Assembly: GCA_013176395.1 (NCBI GenBank)
Contig: JABMLP010000008.1
Coordinates: forward strand, 1,674,001-1,738,000
DNA length: 64,000 bases
Reading direction: 5' to 3'
DNA from: Venturia oleaginea
Taxonomy: Eukaryota; Ascomycota; Dothideomycetes; Venturiales; Venturiaceae
Position 1 is the first letter of the stretch; the number at the start of each line of letters is the position of its first letter. This document shows positions 10,323-21,363 of this stretch, one piece after another. The notes beneath the pieces were generated by a model. That model was not told the DNA's origin and ran no database searches. It was given only the letters and a program-made list of their open reading frames with translations. The translations under genes were made by a program, and so were the position numbers.

Positions 10323-11982
10323 TGCCTTCTAAAGCCCAGCAAGAAGGCCGATTACTTCTTGCTCTTCAAGCCTATCAAAAAGGCCAAATCACAACTATCT
10401 GCCAAGCTGCATTAGCTTATAATGTACCATACAGTACCTCAAATATCGCCTCTCTGGACGCGTTGCACGCGTCGAAACGCGCGCAAACAGCCACAAACTT
10501 ACTCCCACAGAGGAAGAAGTCTTAACTCAATGGATTATCTCAATGGATAATCGAGGCTATCCTGCTCGAGTCTGTGCAGTACAGAATGCGGCGAAATTAC
10601 TGCTTCAACAACGCGTCGGTCCCTCAGCCTCAATCGGTATCAACTGGTCTGCCAGGTTCATCAAGCGACAGCCTACCCTGCAATCGAGATTCAGTCGCAA
10701 GTACGATTATCAGCGTGCTCAATGCGAAGATGCAGAGCTTATCGGAGCCTGGTTTCGGCTTGTGAGTAATACAATTCAGAAATACGGCATTCAAGAGGAG
10801 GATATCTATAACTTCGATGAGACTGGCTTTGCAATGGGTATTGCAAGCACCTCACGCGTCGTTGCTACCTCAGATCGACGGGGCAAGCCACCTCAATTAC
10901 AGCCAGGCGATCGGGAGTGGGTTACAGCAATTGAAGCGATCAATGCGCGTGGCTGGTATCTCCCTCCGATGGTTATCTTCAAGGGCAAGGTGCATCTCTC
11001 AACTTGATTCGAAACTACACAACTACCACCTGATTGGGTGATTGCTTTGAGCGATAACGGCTGGACGAGCAATGAGCTAGGTCTTAAGTGGCCCACTGAG
11101 ATCTTTGAGCCTAATACAGCCTCGAAATCAATCGGCAAACACCGGCTTCTTATCCTTGATGGCCACGGTAGCCACGCGACGCCATAGTTTGATCAGTGCT
11201 GCTCCGATCGATCGATCATAACTCTCTATATGCCACCTCATTCCTCCCACCTATTACAGCCTCTCGATGTAGGCTGCTTTTCACCACTTAAACGCGCGTA
11301 CGGCACTCAGATTTCTGAATTCATTCGCCTTGGTATTCATCACGTGGACAAGGCTGAATTCCTCCCAGCCTTCATGCAGGCACGGATTGAAGCTCTCTCG
11401 ATCAGGAATATTCAGAGCGGCTTTGCTGCAGCAGGTCTTGTACCTCCGGATCCGGATCAGGTGCTTTTGAAGTTGCAGATTGGGCCGTGTACACCACCTA
11501 AAGCACCTGTACAACAGACATCGTGGCAGCCGGAGACACCCCACAACGTAGCTCAATTGGAACAGCAAGTCAAGGTAATCAAAGACTATTTGCAGCGTCG
11601 CTCAAAGAGCCCTCCAAGCCCTACAGACGCTGCAATTAATCAATTGGTTAAAGGCTGTCAAACAGCTATGCACAGCGCAGTACTGTTGGCAGATGAGAAT
11701 GAGAAATTGAGAGCAGCGAATGAGAGGCAAAAGAGGAAGAGAGCAGTCAAAAAAAAGCAGATCTCAAAGAAAATAACACTTACAGTTGCAGAGGCACAAG
11801 GCCTGATGGAGAATACTGTACAGCAGCCTATACAGGCAAGTGTTGCTCCTATACAGCAAACAGTTGTTGCAACATCCTCGTCATCAAGTAGTGCAAGTCA
11901 AGGGAATTGCTTTGGTTTACCTAGTTGTTTTGTATGTAAGGGCTTTGACCATGCTGCGAGCGATTGTCCTAAATATCGATAA
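10323..11982 (+). pseudogene. Pogo-type transposase of element 1, broken
   Basis: DDE_1/CENP-B-like transposase remnant. Visible in order: an N-terminal helix-turn-helix start (MPSKAQQEGRLLLALQAYQ), a Tc5/CENP-B-type DNA-binding part after a frame change near 10437, catalytic blocks YNFDETGF, LLILDGHGSH and LLQPLDVGCF (the D,D,D triad), a basic Lys/Arg stretch and a C-terminal CCHC knuckle CFVCKGFDHAASDC. Breaks: one base missing near 10437, an in-frame TGA near 11005 where the homologous element has Trp, and an in-frame TAG near 11187. It cannot make a full protein. Start is the ATG at 10323, or 10298 if the longer frame is used. Its stop codon lies only 11 bases before the nested element. 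Confidence 0.9.
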
Positions 11983-11993
11983 TCTTCTGTATA

Positions 11994-13841
11994 ACGTATT
12001 CCACCATCGAGTGGGCCAACCCATCGAGCGGGTCAGTTTATGCCAAGACCAGCTGCTCCCTGATCAACACAGTATGTCTCAACAACAAAACGCGCAATCA
12101 TCTAACAGAGAAGGCAGAATCCAGCTTGCCTTTCTGCCTACAATACCCACCAATTCCGAAGCCTCCGGCGCGCTGCTGAGGCGTTTGATATACCTCCTTC
12201 AACATTAACTAGGCGATATAACGGAATTACGTATCGCCTAGATACTCGCAACGCCCGACACAAGCTCACTACGACTGAAGAGCAGACAATTGTCCAATAC
12301 ATCCTCGACCTCGATTCGCGAGGATTCGCGCCCCGGCTGTGTGAGGTAGCAGATATGGCGGATAAACTACTGGGTGAACGCGGTGGAGAGCCAGTAGGGA
12401 AAAACTGGGCTGAGAGGTTCATAACGCGCTCAGATGAGCTCAAGATGGCCTTCAATCGAGCTAAGGATAGGCAGAGGATACTACAGGAAGATCCAGAGAT
12501 TATTGGCGCGTGGTTCAAGCTCGTTACAGACACCAAGGCAAAGTACGGTATCCACGACGAGGATACGCACAACTTTGACGAGATTGGCTTCCAGATGGGC
12601 GTTATTGGGTCAATGAAGGTCGTCACAGCTTCTAAAAGATGTACACGGCCTAATTTAATCCAGCCAGGCGATCGCGAGTGGGTTACAGTTATCCAGAGCA
12701 TCTGCGCCGCCGGGTATGCGACCCCGCCATTCATTATCTACAAAGGACGCGTTCATATCTCTGCGTGGTATGAGGAGGCAGATATACCACGGAATTGGAA
12801 GCTCTCGGTCTCTGAGAACGGCTGGACAAATAATGCGCTTGGTCTTGAGTGGTTGAAGCACTTTAACGCGTATACAAAGGCGCGGCAGGTGGGGGTATAC
12901 AGGCTGCTTATTTTGGACGGCCATGAGAGCCATCTCAGCCAGGATTTCAAGGACTACTGCCTCGAAAACAAGATTATAACCCTCTGCATGCCATCGCACT
13001 CGTCGCATATACTCCAGCCCCTTGACGTGGTCTGCTTCTCGCCGTTGAAGCGCAAGTACTCCCAACGCGTCCGGGACTTGGCACGCCGACGCGTGTACCA
13101 TATCAACATTGAAGGCTTTCTCCCTGCCTTCAAAGACGCGTTTTTCGACGTGTTTACGAAAGAGAACTGTCAAAAGGCTTTTGAGGCAGTAGGGCTAGTC
13201 CCTATCGACGCGCAGGTGGTGTTGGATCGCCTTGAAGTACGGCTACGAACCCCGCCAGAAACCCATCTCCCAGAAACGCCGTGGCAGTCCAAGACTCCAA
13301 GTAATACTTATGAATTTAGATCTCAATCCAAGCTCGTAAGCGAGTCTTTTACTCGGTCACCAGTTACTGCGCAGGCAGGCTTTTCCCAGCTTGTTAAGGG
13401 CGCTGAATTGATGCTACACCAAAACGCTCTGCTTGTTGCGCGTAACCGCGAGCTTGAAGAGCAATTAGCAGTAACAACGAACCGAAAATGGCGCAAAAGG
13501 AAGTGGATCCAGCAAGGTGGTACTATTGAGTATGGGACTGCAGCAGCGCAGGTAGCTGCAGAGGCGTCTATAGCGCCTCAGGGATCAAAGAAGGCTCGTG
13601 GTAGTGGTGGTCAAGAAACAGCCCGACCAATTCAACGGCGCTGTAGGAACTGCGGCGCAACTGGGCATAATGCGCGAACTTGTAAAAAAGATATCAAGAT
13701 ATCTTCTGAATCAGATAGCAGCACGACGGACTTAGAATCTATTGTTGATAGCGATTAAATTGAAGAGTCGTAACATAAGTTGGTCGTGCCAAGCCTTTTT
13801 GACCCGCTCGATGGGTTGACCCGCTCGATGGTGGAATACGT
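11994..13841 (+). mobile_element. Pogo/Fot-type DNA transposon 2 (inner, nested)
   Basis: A 1,848-bp element with inverted termini ACGTATTCCACCATCGAG / complementary right end (about 13792-13841), flanked by TA (11992-11993 and 13842-13843). Its TIR again carries two spaced GAGYGGGY motifs, so it is a relative of the outer element but in a distinct subfamily. It sits in the 3' untranslated part of the outer element, same orientation. It encodes one transposase, nearly intact. Confidence 0.93.
12074..13758 (+). pseudogene. Pogo-type transposase of element 2, one N-terminal frameshift
   Basis: DDE_1 transposase with CENP-B/Tc5-type DNA-binding region. From about 12130 to the stop at 13758 one continuous frame is open. 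It holds the HTH region (FRSLRRAAEAFDIPPSTL), NFDEIGFQMG, LLILDGHESH and ILQPLDVVCF (catalytic D,D,D), a basic region and a C-terminal knuckle CRNCGATGHNARTC, then a Ser/Asp-rich end. The natural start ATG at 12074 is in another frame; one base appears lost between about 12127 and 12137. Translation from a later ATG (12355) would give 467 aa lacking the first DNA-binding helices. It is less decayed than the outer element's transposase, in line with later insertion. A sequencing error could explain the single break. Confidence 0.85.
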
Positions 13842-14057
13842 TAATAGATAGTCTTGATTAATAAAGGCGTTGTGGTGGTGTAAGCTTGCAAAGATGAGAT
13901 GATCGATTCGGTGGCCCGCTCGGTGGTGTGGCCCGCTCGCTAGTGAATTACGTTAATCAGAAAGGAAACGCGCCATACATGTCACTAAACGTTCCACGTG
14001 ACAGTATCCGTAGCATAAATTATCAGGAGTTTCTAGTAGGTTCGGTTTAGGGGATAG

Positions 14058-14312
14058 TGTCACGGGGAGGGTTCGGGTATCAGGAGGAAGGAGCAGCAGC
14101 AGGAACAGGTATCATTCAACAGGCTACATACGAACCGGCAGGCAAACCAACAGGCAGGTTTGACGACAGGACGTAGCTCAAAAGGCTACGAATTGGTTGA
14201 AGCCACGCAGGCTTTAAAACCTTTCCAAGGCAGAACTACGGTTTTGCCTTGATCACGTACCGTGGGGCCACCCCAACGGCGGGAGAGACTTGTCCGCGGT
14301 CGTACCGTGACA
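14058..14312 (-). mobile_element. Solo LTR, family A, copy 2
   Basis: A 255-bp copy, reverse complement of copy 1, with ends TGTCACGG and CCGTGACA and the 5-base target duplication GATAG at 14053-14057 and 14313-14317. An independent insertion, since its duplication differs from that of copy 1. Confidence 0.87.
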
Positions 14313-14599
14313 GATAGAGAAAGGGGGGAATAGATTGTTGGGACTCGGGAGTTTCTAGGGGACTTGGTTTGGGGGGATAGATATAAGGGGGGGAGTAATA
14401 CTAGACACAAAATATATAGATTATAGAGTAAGGGAAGAAGAAGGAGAGGAGTATATCCGAGGAGAGGAAAGAGGTAAAAGATGGTAATAGAGACTAATCA
14501 ACACGAGAATAAAGATTATCATATCTAATAATAAACCCCCAGTATCCAAAAGCCCAAACCGCAAACCACAAACACAACCCAAGAACCAAACTCCTCCCC

Positions 14600-15289
14600 T
14601 CAAGAATGCCTATCCCCCATCCCCCACCTCCTCGCCCAACTCCCCCAAACCCCCAACCCCAAAAACGAAAAGATAGGTCCGACAGTCATCCCACAAATCA
14701 CCAAAATCTCAACAAAAGGATACTCCCTCGCCATCACCCCCCGAATAACCTCAAGGTCCTCCACATTCCCCCAATTCTCACCCTCCGTCCCATTAACATC
14801 CACACTCCCCCGTCCAACCCTCAGCGCGCTAACCCCACTCAATCTCATCCATCCACACCGATTCGGTCGATCCAGCAGCGTAAACCCCGCTTGTTGAAAC
14901 CCATAGCGCAATTGCGAGGCATGATTTAACATCCAATTCGTGCAGACGTGGTATTGCGAGCGTGAGTCGGGTGGTTTGGTCATGTTTGTGAAGAAGATGC
15001 CAGCGCATTGGGTTTTGCATATGCAGCCTTTTGGACAGGATTCTGATGTGTTTTCGGGGACGTAGGTGCATTTTGTTGGTGTGGGGAGGGGAGTTGTTGT
15101 TTCGGAGCGTTTTTGGTGGGTGGTTTGTTTTGAGGGGAAGAGGTGGGACCAGAAGGCGTTGGCGGGGTCTGTTGTCCATTTTATGAGGGTGGACGGGGGG
15201 TTTTGTGATGACCAGTCTGTTGGGTTGTTTTCGGTTGCGAGGATTGTAGTGGTGGAGAGGGTGGTGAGGAGGATTGTTGAACTGCGCAT
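14600..15289 (-). CDS. Hypothetical secreted/membrane protein, Cys-rich, one C-terminal TM segment
   Basis: Single-exon frame of 229 aa starting at 15289. The N-terminus (MRSSTILLTTLSTTTILA) looks like a signal peptide. The middle has a cluster of six cysteines, including the compact CPKGCICKTQC, followed by CTNWML and a further Cys. A hydrophobic segment at about residues 190-215 (FVEILVICGMTVGPIFSFLG) precedes a short basic tail, so the likely topology is a single-pass type I membrane protein with a Cys-rich outside domain. I do not recognise the family. The DNA is locally strand-asymmetric (poly-C on the plus strand), which opens other frames, but this is the only one with a coherent protein pattern. 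Confidence 0.55.
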   Translation of the reverse strand: MRSSTILLTTLSTTTILATENNPTDWSSQNPPSTLIKWTTDPANAFWSHLFPSKQTTHQKRSETTTPLPTPTKCTYVPENTSESCPKGCICKTQCAGIFFTNMTKPPDSRSQYHVCTNWMLNHASQLRYGFQQAGFTLLDRPNRCGWMRLSGVSALRVGRGSVDVNGTEGENWGNVEDLEVIRGVMAREYPFVEILVICGMTVGPIFSFLGLGVWGSWARRWGMGDRHS

Positions 15290-15675
15290 GGTAATTGTCG
15301 ACGATGTTGGTGAGTGGATCTTGGATGAAGTTCTGTGTCTGATTTTAGACCCAGTTATTAATGCGCAACTGTTGTTGTGAGTGCAGATTTCGCGAGGCTG
15401 AATTTTGAGAGAAGGTGAGCTTTGGATCTCGCAGCCGCTCCGAACTCATGCATAGCCCACCCGACGAACTCCGCCACCACATACGATAATCGAGCCCCCA
15501 CGCTGCAACACAAGGCTCGCTTGAGCTTACCGAGGCAATATCGTGATGGCCACCTAATCCACTTTGATCTGGTTGTGCCTCGTTCATGTGTTTTCCTGGT
15601 AGACTGGCGACTGCGATGCAAGGGAGTGTCATCCTCCTGCCGCTGTCATGCTCTTAAGCGCTGTATCACCACCGA
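15290..15675. other. Intergenic
   Basis: Lies between the start of the hypothetical membrane-protein gene and the 3' end of the Zn2Cys6 gene. Open frames here overlap in several directions and show no domain. Nothing more is supported. Confidence 0.4.
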
Positions 15676-18018
15676 TTATTTAACAGATGTCGCAGGCTCA
15701 CTTGTTAGTGGTTGCATCCCCGAATACCCAACTGAATTACTAGCGGAATCAATCGCGTGGGTACCCTCAAAAACAACAGTCGATGTGTTCGCCTCAGATG
15801 ACCCCAGTGAAGAAGATCTGTGAGAAGACGTCTCATTATGGAAAAATTCGTCGTCGACGAGTCGATAGTGCTTGTGAACAAGTTTCGAGGCTCTATCTGG
15901 TGCGTATGATTCTGTTGACGTCCCGTCTCCTGCTGCGCCAGATGATGGTGGAGCCTTGCTGATGTTAGGAGACCAGAGGCCCGTCGTGGAAATTTCGACA
16001 ATATCTGAGGTCGTTCCATCCTCGGGTTGACTAAGGTTCTCGACATCGCTCAGTTGCAAGAACTCAGACCGAACGCTCCAACCTTGTTCTACACTACCTG
16101 GGCGGGTAAGAAAATTGACAGGCCTTCCTTGCGAAGTCGGTGCCAGAGGTGGGAGGTCAATAACATGAATACGGGCATGCTCTGGCGGGAGCTGGTCATC
16201 CCCTGGTGTCTGTCCATCGCTGAGATTTAGGGCGGACTCTTCTAAAACTCGCACCCTCTCGTACAAGGCATATGCATAAGACGAGTCAAACACACATTCT
16301 CGTTTTGGGGCATCGCGGAGAAGCTGCAGGGCTTTTCTTCGAATCTTAGGCCATCGACATTTCCATGCGACAAATTGGAGTGTTGGAACGATCCCAAGCT
16401 CAAAGGAAAAGGACTTCGAAGCAGCGTCCGGAAATCGCAAGCTGTCGTAATTAACAGGCTCTGCGAGTTGTACCATCTCTTCGAACTTGACTTTGTAATC
16501 ATCCCAGATCGTTTCGTTTGGCGAGAGACAGGCCTCCAACCATACCCTCACAGACATGGCACTGCTGAGCATAACGTTGTATCCATTCATCATTTGAGCT
16601 GTGCCCACGACAAGTTCGTTGTGCATCAGATGCTCGAAGCTGAGATGCCAGTCGTCTATGAGGCCAAGCAGCCGAGTCTGCTCTGCAACAGCCTCAGACT
16701 CGATGCCCACATATTTGGACTGCACGTTGGCCTGAATCAATTTGATCGCTGGATCAATGAGGTCCAAGAACGATGAGATGCTGTCATGTATGGAGCGGAA
16801 TGGTCGCCTCGTTGACTCAATAGGCCGGCCACCATCGGCAGACAAGGAAGCTACGGAAGCAGTAGGTCTGCCAAATATAACAGTAGCCATGGTCAGCCAT
16901 GCCTACAGCCCAGGTTAGTGAATGGAATTACCGCCGCAAATATCAACATCGTAAGCTTACAAACATTGGGCATAGCTGTTCCTCCACGATATCGGAGTCG
17001 ACCGACCGCGGTAACTCATCTCTTCGTGTGGGGTCATTATGTTGCTTCCGCCAGGTTTCCAGCAGTTTCATTCCTCCTTCGATGTGTTTCAGCGCGATGG
17101 AGATATCCCGTCTCAAGCAATCGATGCATACGAACACAACACATGTTATCAGAGGCACGCTTACTGACTTTCCATTGCCCATGTCAGCGATGAGTAGCCG
17201 AATGGCTCGATTGTAGGACTCGAGTCCATAATCTCTTCGTTTCACTGCATCGTCTGGAGATCCCGGGTGAACATATACGTCACTTTCGTACATGCTGGAC
17301 AATGCGATCATCGCATGGCGGACTGCTGGTTCGTCGTTGGCAACTTGGAGGACAAGTTCACTCCAAAATCTTGAATGAAAATAGCCGGAGAGCTGCGGAG
17401 CGGCTTTGTGATGGAAGAACTCGACGGCCCTCCTCTCCTCGTTGGAACTGGCAACGAAGACAACCAACGGGCGAGTTATTGTGAGGGAGTTTGTTGCTGT
17501 TGCCCTCTCTGGTGTGCCGCTACGGCCTCGTGATGAGTTTTCGAATAGGGTTAGGTGCCCATATCCGCCACATTTGCGTCCCAAAGAAGTGCACCTAGAC
17601 CAGCATCAGCCCGGATCCTCAGACCTTTCATCTCATCACGGTCTTTCCACAGTCTAGTAATCCGTTGTCATTAACATCATTGCCACGGTCTGGGCCGGTA
17701 CAATATCTTGAACGGACCCCGCGCGAGTGATCTAGCTGCCGAGAACTTCCATTGGCAAAGCAGTCACCTGAAATGTTGCGGAATGCCTCAAATACAGGCC
17801 CTGAGCAGCTCGCCTTCGGTTTTCTTTAGTGACTTACCGTACGCATTGTGGTTTAGCCTCGTCGCATTTGACGTGTCGTAACCTATGGTTGTAAGTACAA
17901 GTCCGAATTACATACCTCGGAATCATACGTACTTGCAGGTTAAGCAACCAGTTCTTGTTTTTGGCTTGCTGGCACGTGTAAGTTTGCGACTGCCATTGGG
18001 AACGTTTACTTCTTTCAT
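15676..18018 (-). CDS. Zn2Cys6 binuclear-cluster transcription factor
   Basis: Fungal-specific regulator, expected nuclear. Four exons on the minus strand: 18018-17933, 17882-17838, 17594-16961 and 16902-15676, phases consistent, 663 aa. The zinc cluster at residues 25-52 has the exact spacing C-x2-C-x6-C-x6-C-x2-C-x6-C (Cys 25, 28, 35, 42, 45, 52) and is preceded by a basic arm. It is split by two introns, one of only 50 bp and one of 243 bp. The middle carries the fungal_trans_2-like region (HHKAAPQLSGYFHSRFWSEL, then VANDEPAVRHAMIALSSMYE), which is typical of this large class. The C-terminus is Ser/Thr-rich. The start at 18018 follows an in-frame stop. The target genes are unknown; the nearest divergent gene is the SsuD-like monooxygenase. 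Confidence 0.9.
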
Positions 18019-19937
18019 TGGCGGTCAGCCTAAATGGCACAGATTTGGGAGGACAGAAAATTCGTAAAAGTCGCAAGACTGAGTTGCGCGATGACGAGAA
18101 ACGGATTCAATCGCTCGAACAGAGAGGACCGGTGGTTAGACAACGGGACCCTCGTAGCAATCGCAAGCTGAAGCCTGTAGAGTCTGTATAACACTCTGAC
18201 CCAGATTGTTGATACAAATATAGGTCTTCTTCCGTGAGCATCCGCAAATGAGTTTGTTGTTCTTGTACAACTTACCGCAAAAAGTCGCCGAAGGTACCAA
18301 GATTGAGAACCCCAACGTTGATCACACAAACTTGGAGGTGACTCGAACGCATGGACTGCTGTCTTGAGGCAACACGGTGCTTTGGGGAAAGCGTCCTGTC
18401 TGATTCGATCCCGATCTTGTGGAAGACAGCTGGTAAAATTATGGAATAACCCTTCACAGATTTCAAAAGTTTCAGTTGCTGACCAGCTGAAAGTATCCCC
18501 ACCTCAACTCAGTCGTCCAGGAAACCTCAACCTCACGAGCCTCAACCTCACGAGCCGCTTAAGAAAATTGCTATTACCTGTGATCTTCAAACACATGAAG
18601 CAATAGAGATGAAACAGTAGGCTAAGACGTTAGTAAGCTGGTGTGCCGTGCAGGAGTCGATATGCCAATACGAGCCTCATCACAGCCCTCGGTTAATTGA
18701 TGTTGCGACGGGGAAGGCAAATTTTCCGAACCTATAGATCAACCTCCTTGCAGATCAAACAATCTCATGGCTACCTCGCCTCGTATTTACCTCGACGATG
18801 GGCTCATGCTGCATCTAATTGTATCCTGCTTGACCGGATGCATCTCACAACAGGTTATGCTATTGCAAGCCGTTGGTCTGATCATCGATGCCGAACTGGA
18901 GCGCTTCACGGATGGGCCATCAATGTGGAGATGAGGATTGAAGCTTGCGTATCGGCTGCATACCATGGCTTTCGGGCTGCACGAGAACCCGATTCCGGTA
19001 TCTTCGGTCAAGCACAATTTGCAGGGAGTCGGCGATCATCGCACTTGGCATGGGAAAGATGCTCGAGTTTCTGAATTTTCAGGAGGAGAGAATTTTTCAG
19101 GTTTAATTACTACGATGTAAGTATTTAGTTCCCACTAGTTGATCGGTTGATCAACTCCACCTATTCTAGGAGGTACAATTAGGCAAATAGTCCATCGGTC
19201 CTTTGGTGTTTTTGATTTGAACGGACCGAATTGAGCGAGAAGCTTTTGCAACCAAACGCTAATTCAGTGGAGCAGATTGAAGGCTGTATGCAGACGTTTG
19301 TGGCTTACTGTGGCGTCTCTCGCGCCAGGATTTATCCTTAGCCATCATATAAGTTCGGAATACTATATTTCTGGCCCTATCCTTGTACGCCGATGAACTC
19401 CTCTCGCCAAGAACGCTCATTCACATGATGGATGTTAATTACTTATGCTTTGTCGCAAGCTCCTCGCTCAATACTACTTTGCCCATACCTACTCTTTATC
19501 CCCATGCGACTTTTCCAATCAAATTCCTAGTCCAATAGGGGACGATAAAGTCATTGCTGCAATGCGGAGTATCACGAGGACCAAAGCTAACCCAATTAGG
19601 CAACCTATCAAATCAAGGTCAAATTCTCAAATCCAAGCACTCCTCTCTTCTTAAAGAAATATGGTATGCAAACCTTTCGCCTGATATCTCCAATCCATTA
19701 TCAATGCACCGAGTTATCCGGCGTCCTCAGATCATTACTGCGAAGATCTGCAAACCTATGGAAGACGCAATTGCTGACCGAATTTCGCAATACATCCTTA
19801 CCAAGCAAGCAAAGCACGCAAAAGATATCGTACACCCAAAAGATAAAGAAAGTAACAAATATGACTCTACTCTCATCTTCTGATCTTTCCCAATCTCCCA
19901 AAATTTCATCTATTCTCACAAGCTCTAAATCGTCAAC
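18019..19937. promoter_or_regulatory. Long divergent intergenic region, Zn2Cys6 gene / monooxygenase
   Basis: About 1.9 kb between two divergent starts. Plus-strand frame 18697-19074 and minus-strand frames at 18030-18502 are open but not protein-like. No repeat or RNA gene was recognised. CGG triplets that could bind zinc-cluster factors occur, but none stands out as a clear inverted or everted pair. Confidence 0.4.
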
Positions 19938-21363
19938 ATGGTAGTAGAATACATCTCCGCAACATTCCCATCCCGTTCAACAGAACTAGAACCAATCCCC
20001 AACGCCCCAATCGACCCAGAATTCCTAATCAGATACGCAAAAGCACTGGATGATTATGAGTACAATTACACTCTAGTACCATACCACTCCTCCTACTTCG
20101 ATCCATTCACCGTCGGCGCAACCATCGCCGCTGTAACAAGTACGTCCATCCATCCATCTCTCCTCATTCAAGTCTTCATATGGAAAAGTCCGTGAACCCC
20201 AACTAACCCCCTCCCCCGCTCCCCAGAAAACCTAAAAATAATCATTGCTCTCCGTCCAAATACCGTCTACCCCACCGTCGCAGCAAAAGCCCTCGCAACC
20301 CTCGACCAACTCTCGAAAGGTCGCGCAGTCGTCCACTTCATCGCCGGCGGCAGCGACGCAGATCAAGCAGCCGAAGGCGACTTCGCCGTAAAAGAACAGC
20401 GATACGATCGGTTGGAAGAATATATCAGGATCCTCCGTCGCGCCTGGTCGTCCGTCGATCCCTTTGATTGGGAGGGGAAGTATTACCAATTTAAAGGTTT
20501 TTCGAATCAAGTGCGTCCTATGAATGGGACGGGTATTCTTGTTTCTGGTGAGTTTTGCGCTATTCGTTTTGAGACGATTTCTCGTTTGAAGATTTTTTGT
20601 CGTGGGGATTAATGACGATGATGATGATACCTCCATAATAATTCCACCAACTAACCACCACCCACCCAGTCGGCGGTTCCTCAGATAGCGCCTACCGCGT
20701 CGGCGGCACCCACGCCGATATATTCGGTCTATGGGGTGAACCCCTAAAAGAAACCCAAGAACAGGTTGATCGTATCTACGCCGAAGCTGAAAAAGCCGGA
20801 CGAACAGATCGGCCAAGGATATGGGTTACATTTCGGCCTATCATTGCCGAAACGGAGGAATTGGCTTGGGCGAAGGCGTACAGGACGATAGATGCGCTGA
20901 AGGGTAATAGGAGGAAGGGGGAGAGTCGGGTTCCGGCTGGTGCGCCACCGCCTCAGAATGTGGGGAGTCAGAGGTTGTTGGAGATTGCTGAGAGGGGAGA
21001 GGTTCAGGATAGGGCTTTATGGTAAGTTTTGATCCGAGATTCTATGGTGATTTGAGAAGAGGTAGAAATTGACGATGCAGGTATGCTACCGTGACTGCGA
21101 CTGGAGCTCGCGGAGCTTCGACAGCGTTGGTTGGGTCGTATCAGACTGTGGTTGATTCGATTCTTGATTATGTTGATCTTGGTGCTACTCTGATCTCTAT
21201 TCGAGGTTATGATAACCTTAATGATGCTATTGATTATGGGCGGTATATACTTCCTAAGGTCCGGGAGGGCATACAGGAACGCGAGAATGCTTTGGGCAAG
21301 AAGAGAGCTGTCAATGGGATAAACGGAGCGCCAGCAAAGAAGAACAAGGTTGATGCAGAGTGA
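19938..21363 (+). CDS. Luciferase-like FMN-dependent monooxygenase, SsuD (alkanesulfonate) type
   Basis: Flavin-dependent two-component monooxygenase related to bacterial SsuD, which releases sulfite from alkanesulfonates using FMNH2; fungal members probably serve sulfur scavenging (inference). Four exons: 19938-20139, 20227-20547, 20670-21021, 21081-21363, giving 385 aa, near the about 380 aa of SsuD. Visible family features: RYAKALDDYEYNYTLVPYHSS, LRPNTVYPTVAAKALATLDQ, the phosphate-binding-like HFIAGGSDADQAAEGD, YDRLEEYIRILRRAW and a C-terminal VGSYQTVVDSILDYVDLGA with the end of the TIM barrel. All three introns have GT..AG ends and keep frame. A Lys-rich C-terminal tail follows the barrel. 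It is divergent from the Zn2Cys6 factor, which may regulate it. Confidence 0.9.

Larger units (their letters stand above)
10236..13953 (+). mobile_element. Pogo/Fot-type DNA transposon 1 (outer element), with nested transposon 2
   Basis: Terminal inverted repeats of about 80 bases start ACGTAATTCACTAGCGAG on the left and mirror this at the right end (13875-13953). Each TIR carries two spaced GAGCGGGC-type motifs. The element is flanked by the TA target duplication (10234-10235 and 13954-13955), as for Tc1/mariner/pogo elements. Removing the nested element leaves about 1.87 kb, a usual size. Its single gene is a broken DDE transposase (10298-11982). The insertion point is confirmed by the intact sister LTR at 52222. 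Confidence 0.93.
9895..14015 (+). mobile_element. Solo LTR, family B, copy 1, interrupted by nested pogo elements
   Basis: The LTR begins TGTTACGCAG at 9895 and ends CCGTAGCA at 14015, with the 5-base target duplication TAAAT at 9890-9894 and 14016-14020. Without the insertion it is about 400 bp and matches copy 2 at 51872-52283 (412 bp) along its length. The LTR is split at a TA dinucleotide by a pogo-type element at 10236-13953. Copy 2 preserves the empty site. It includes clustered GAGCG/CTCGC motifs near 10140-10200. Confidence 0.9.
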
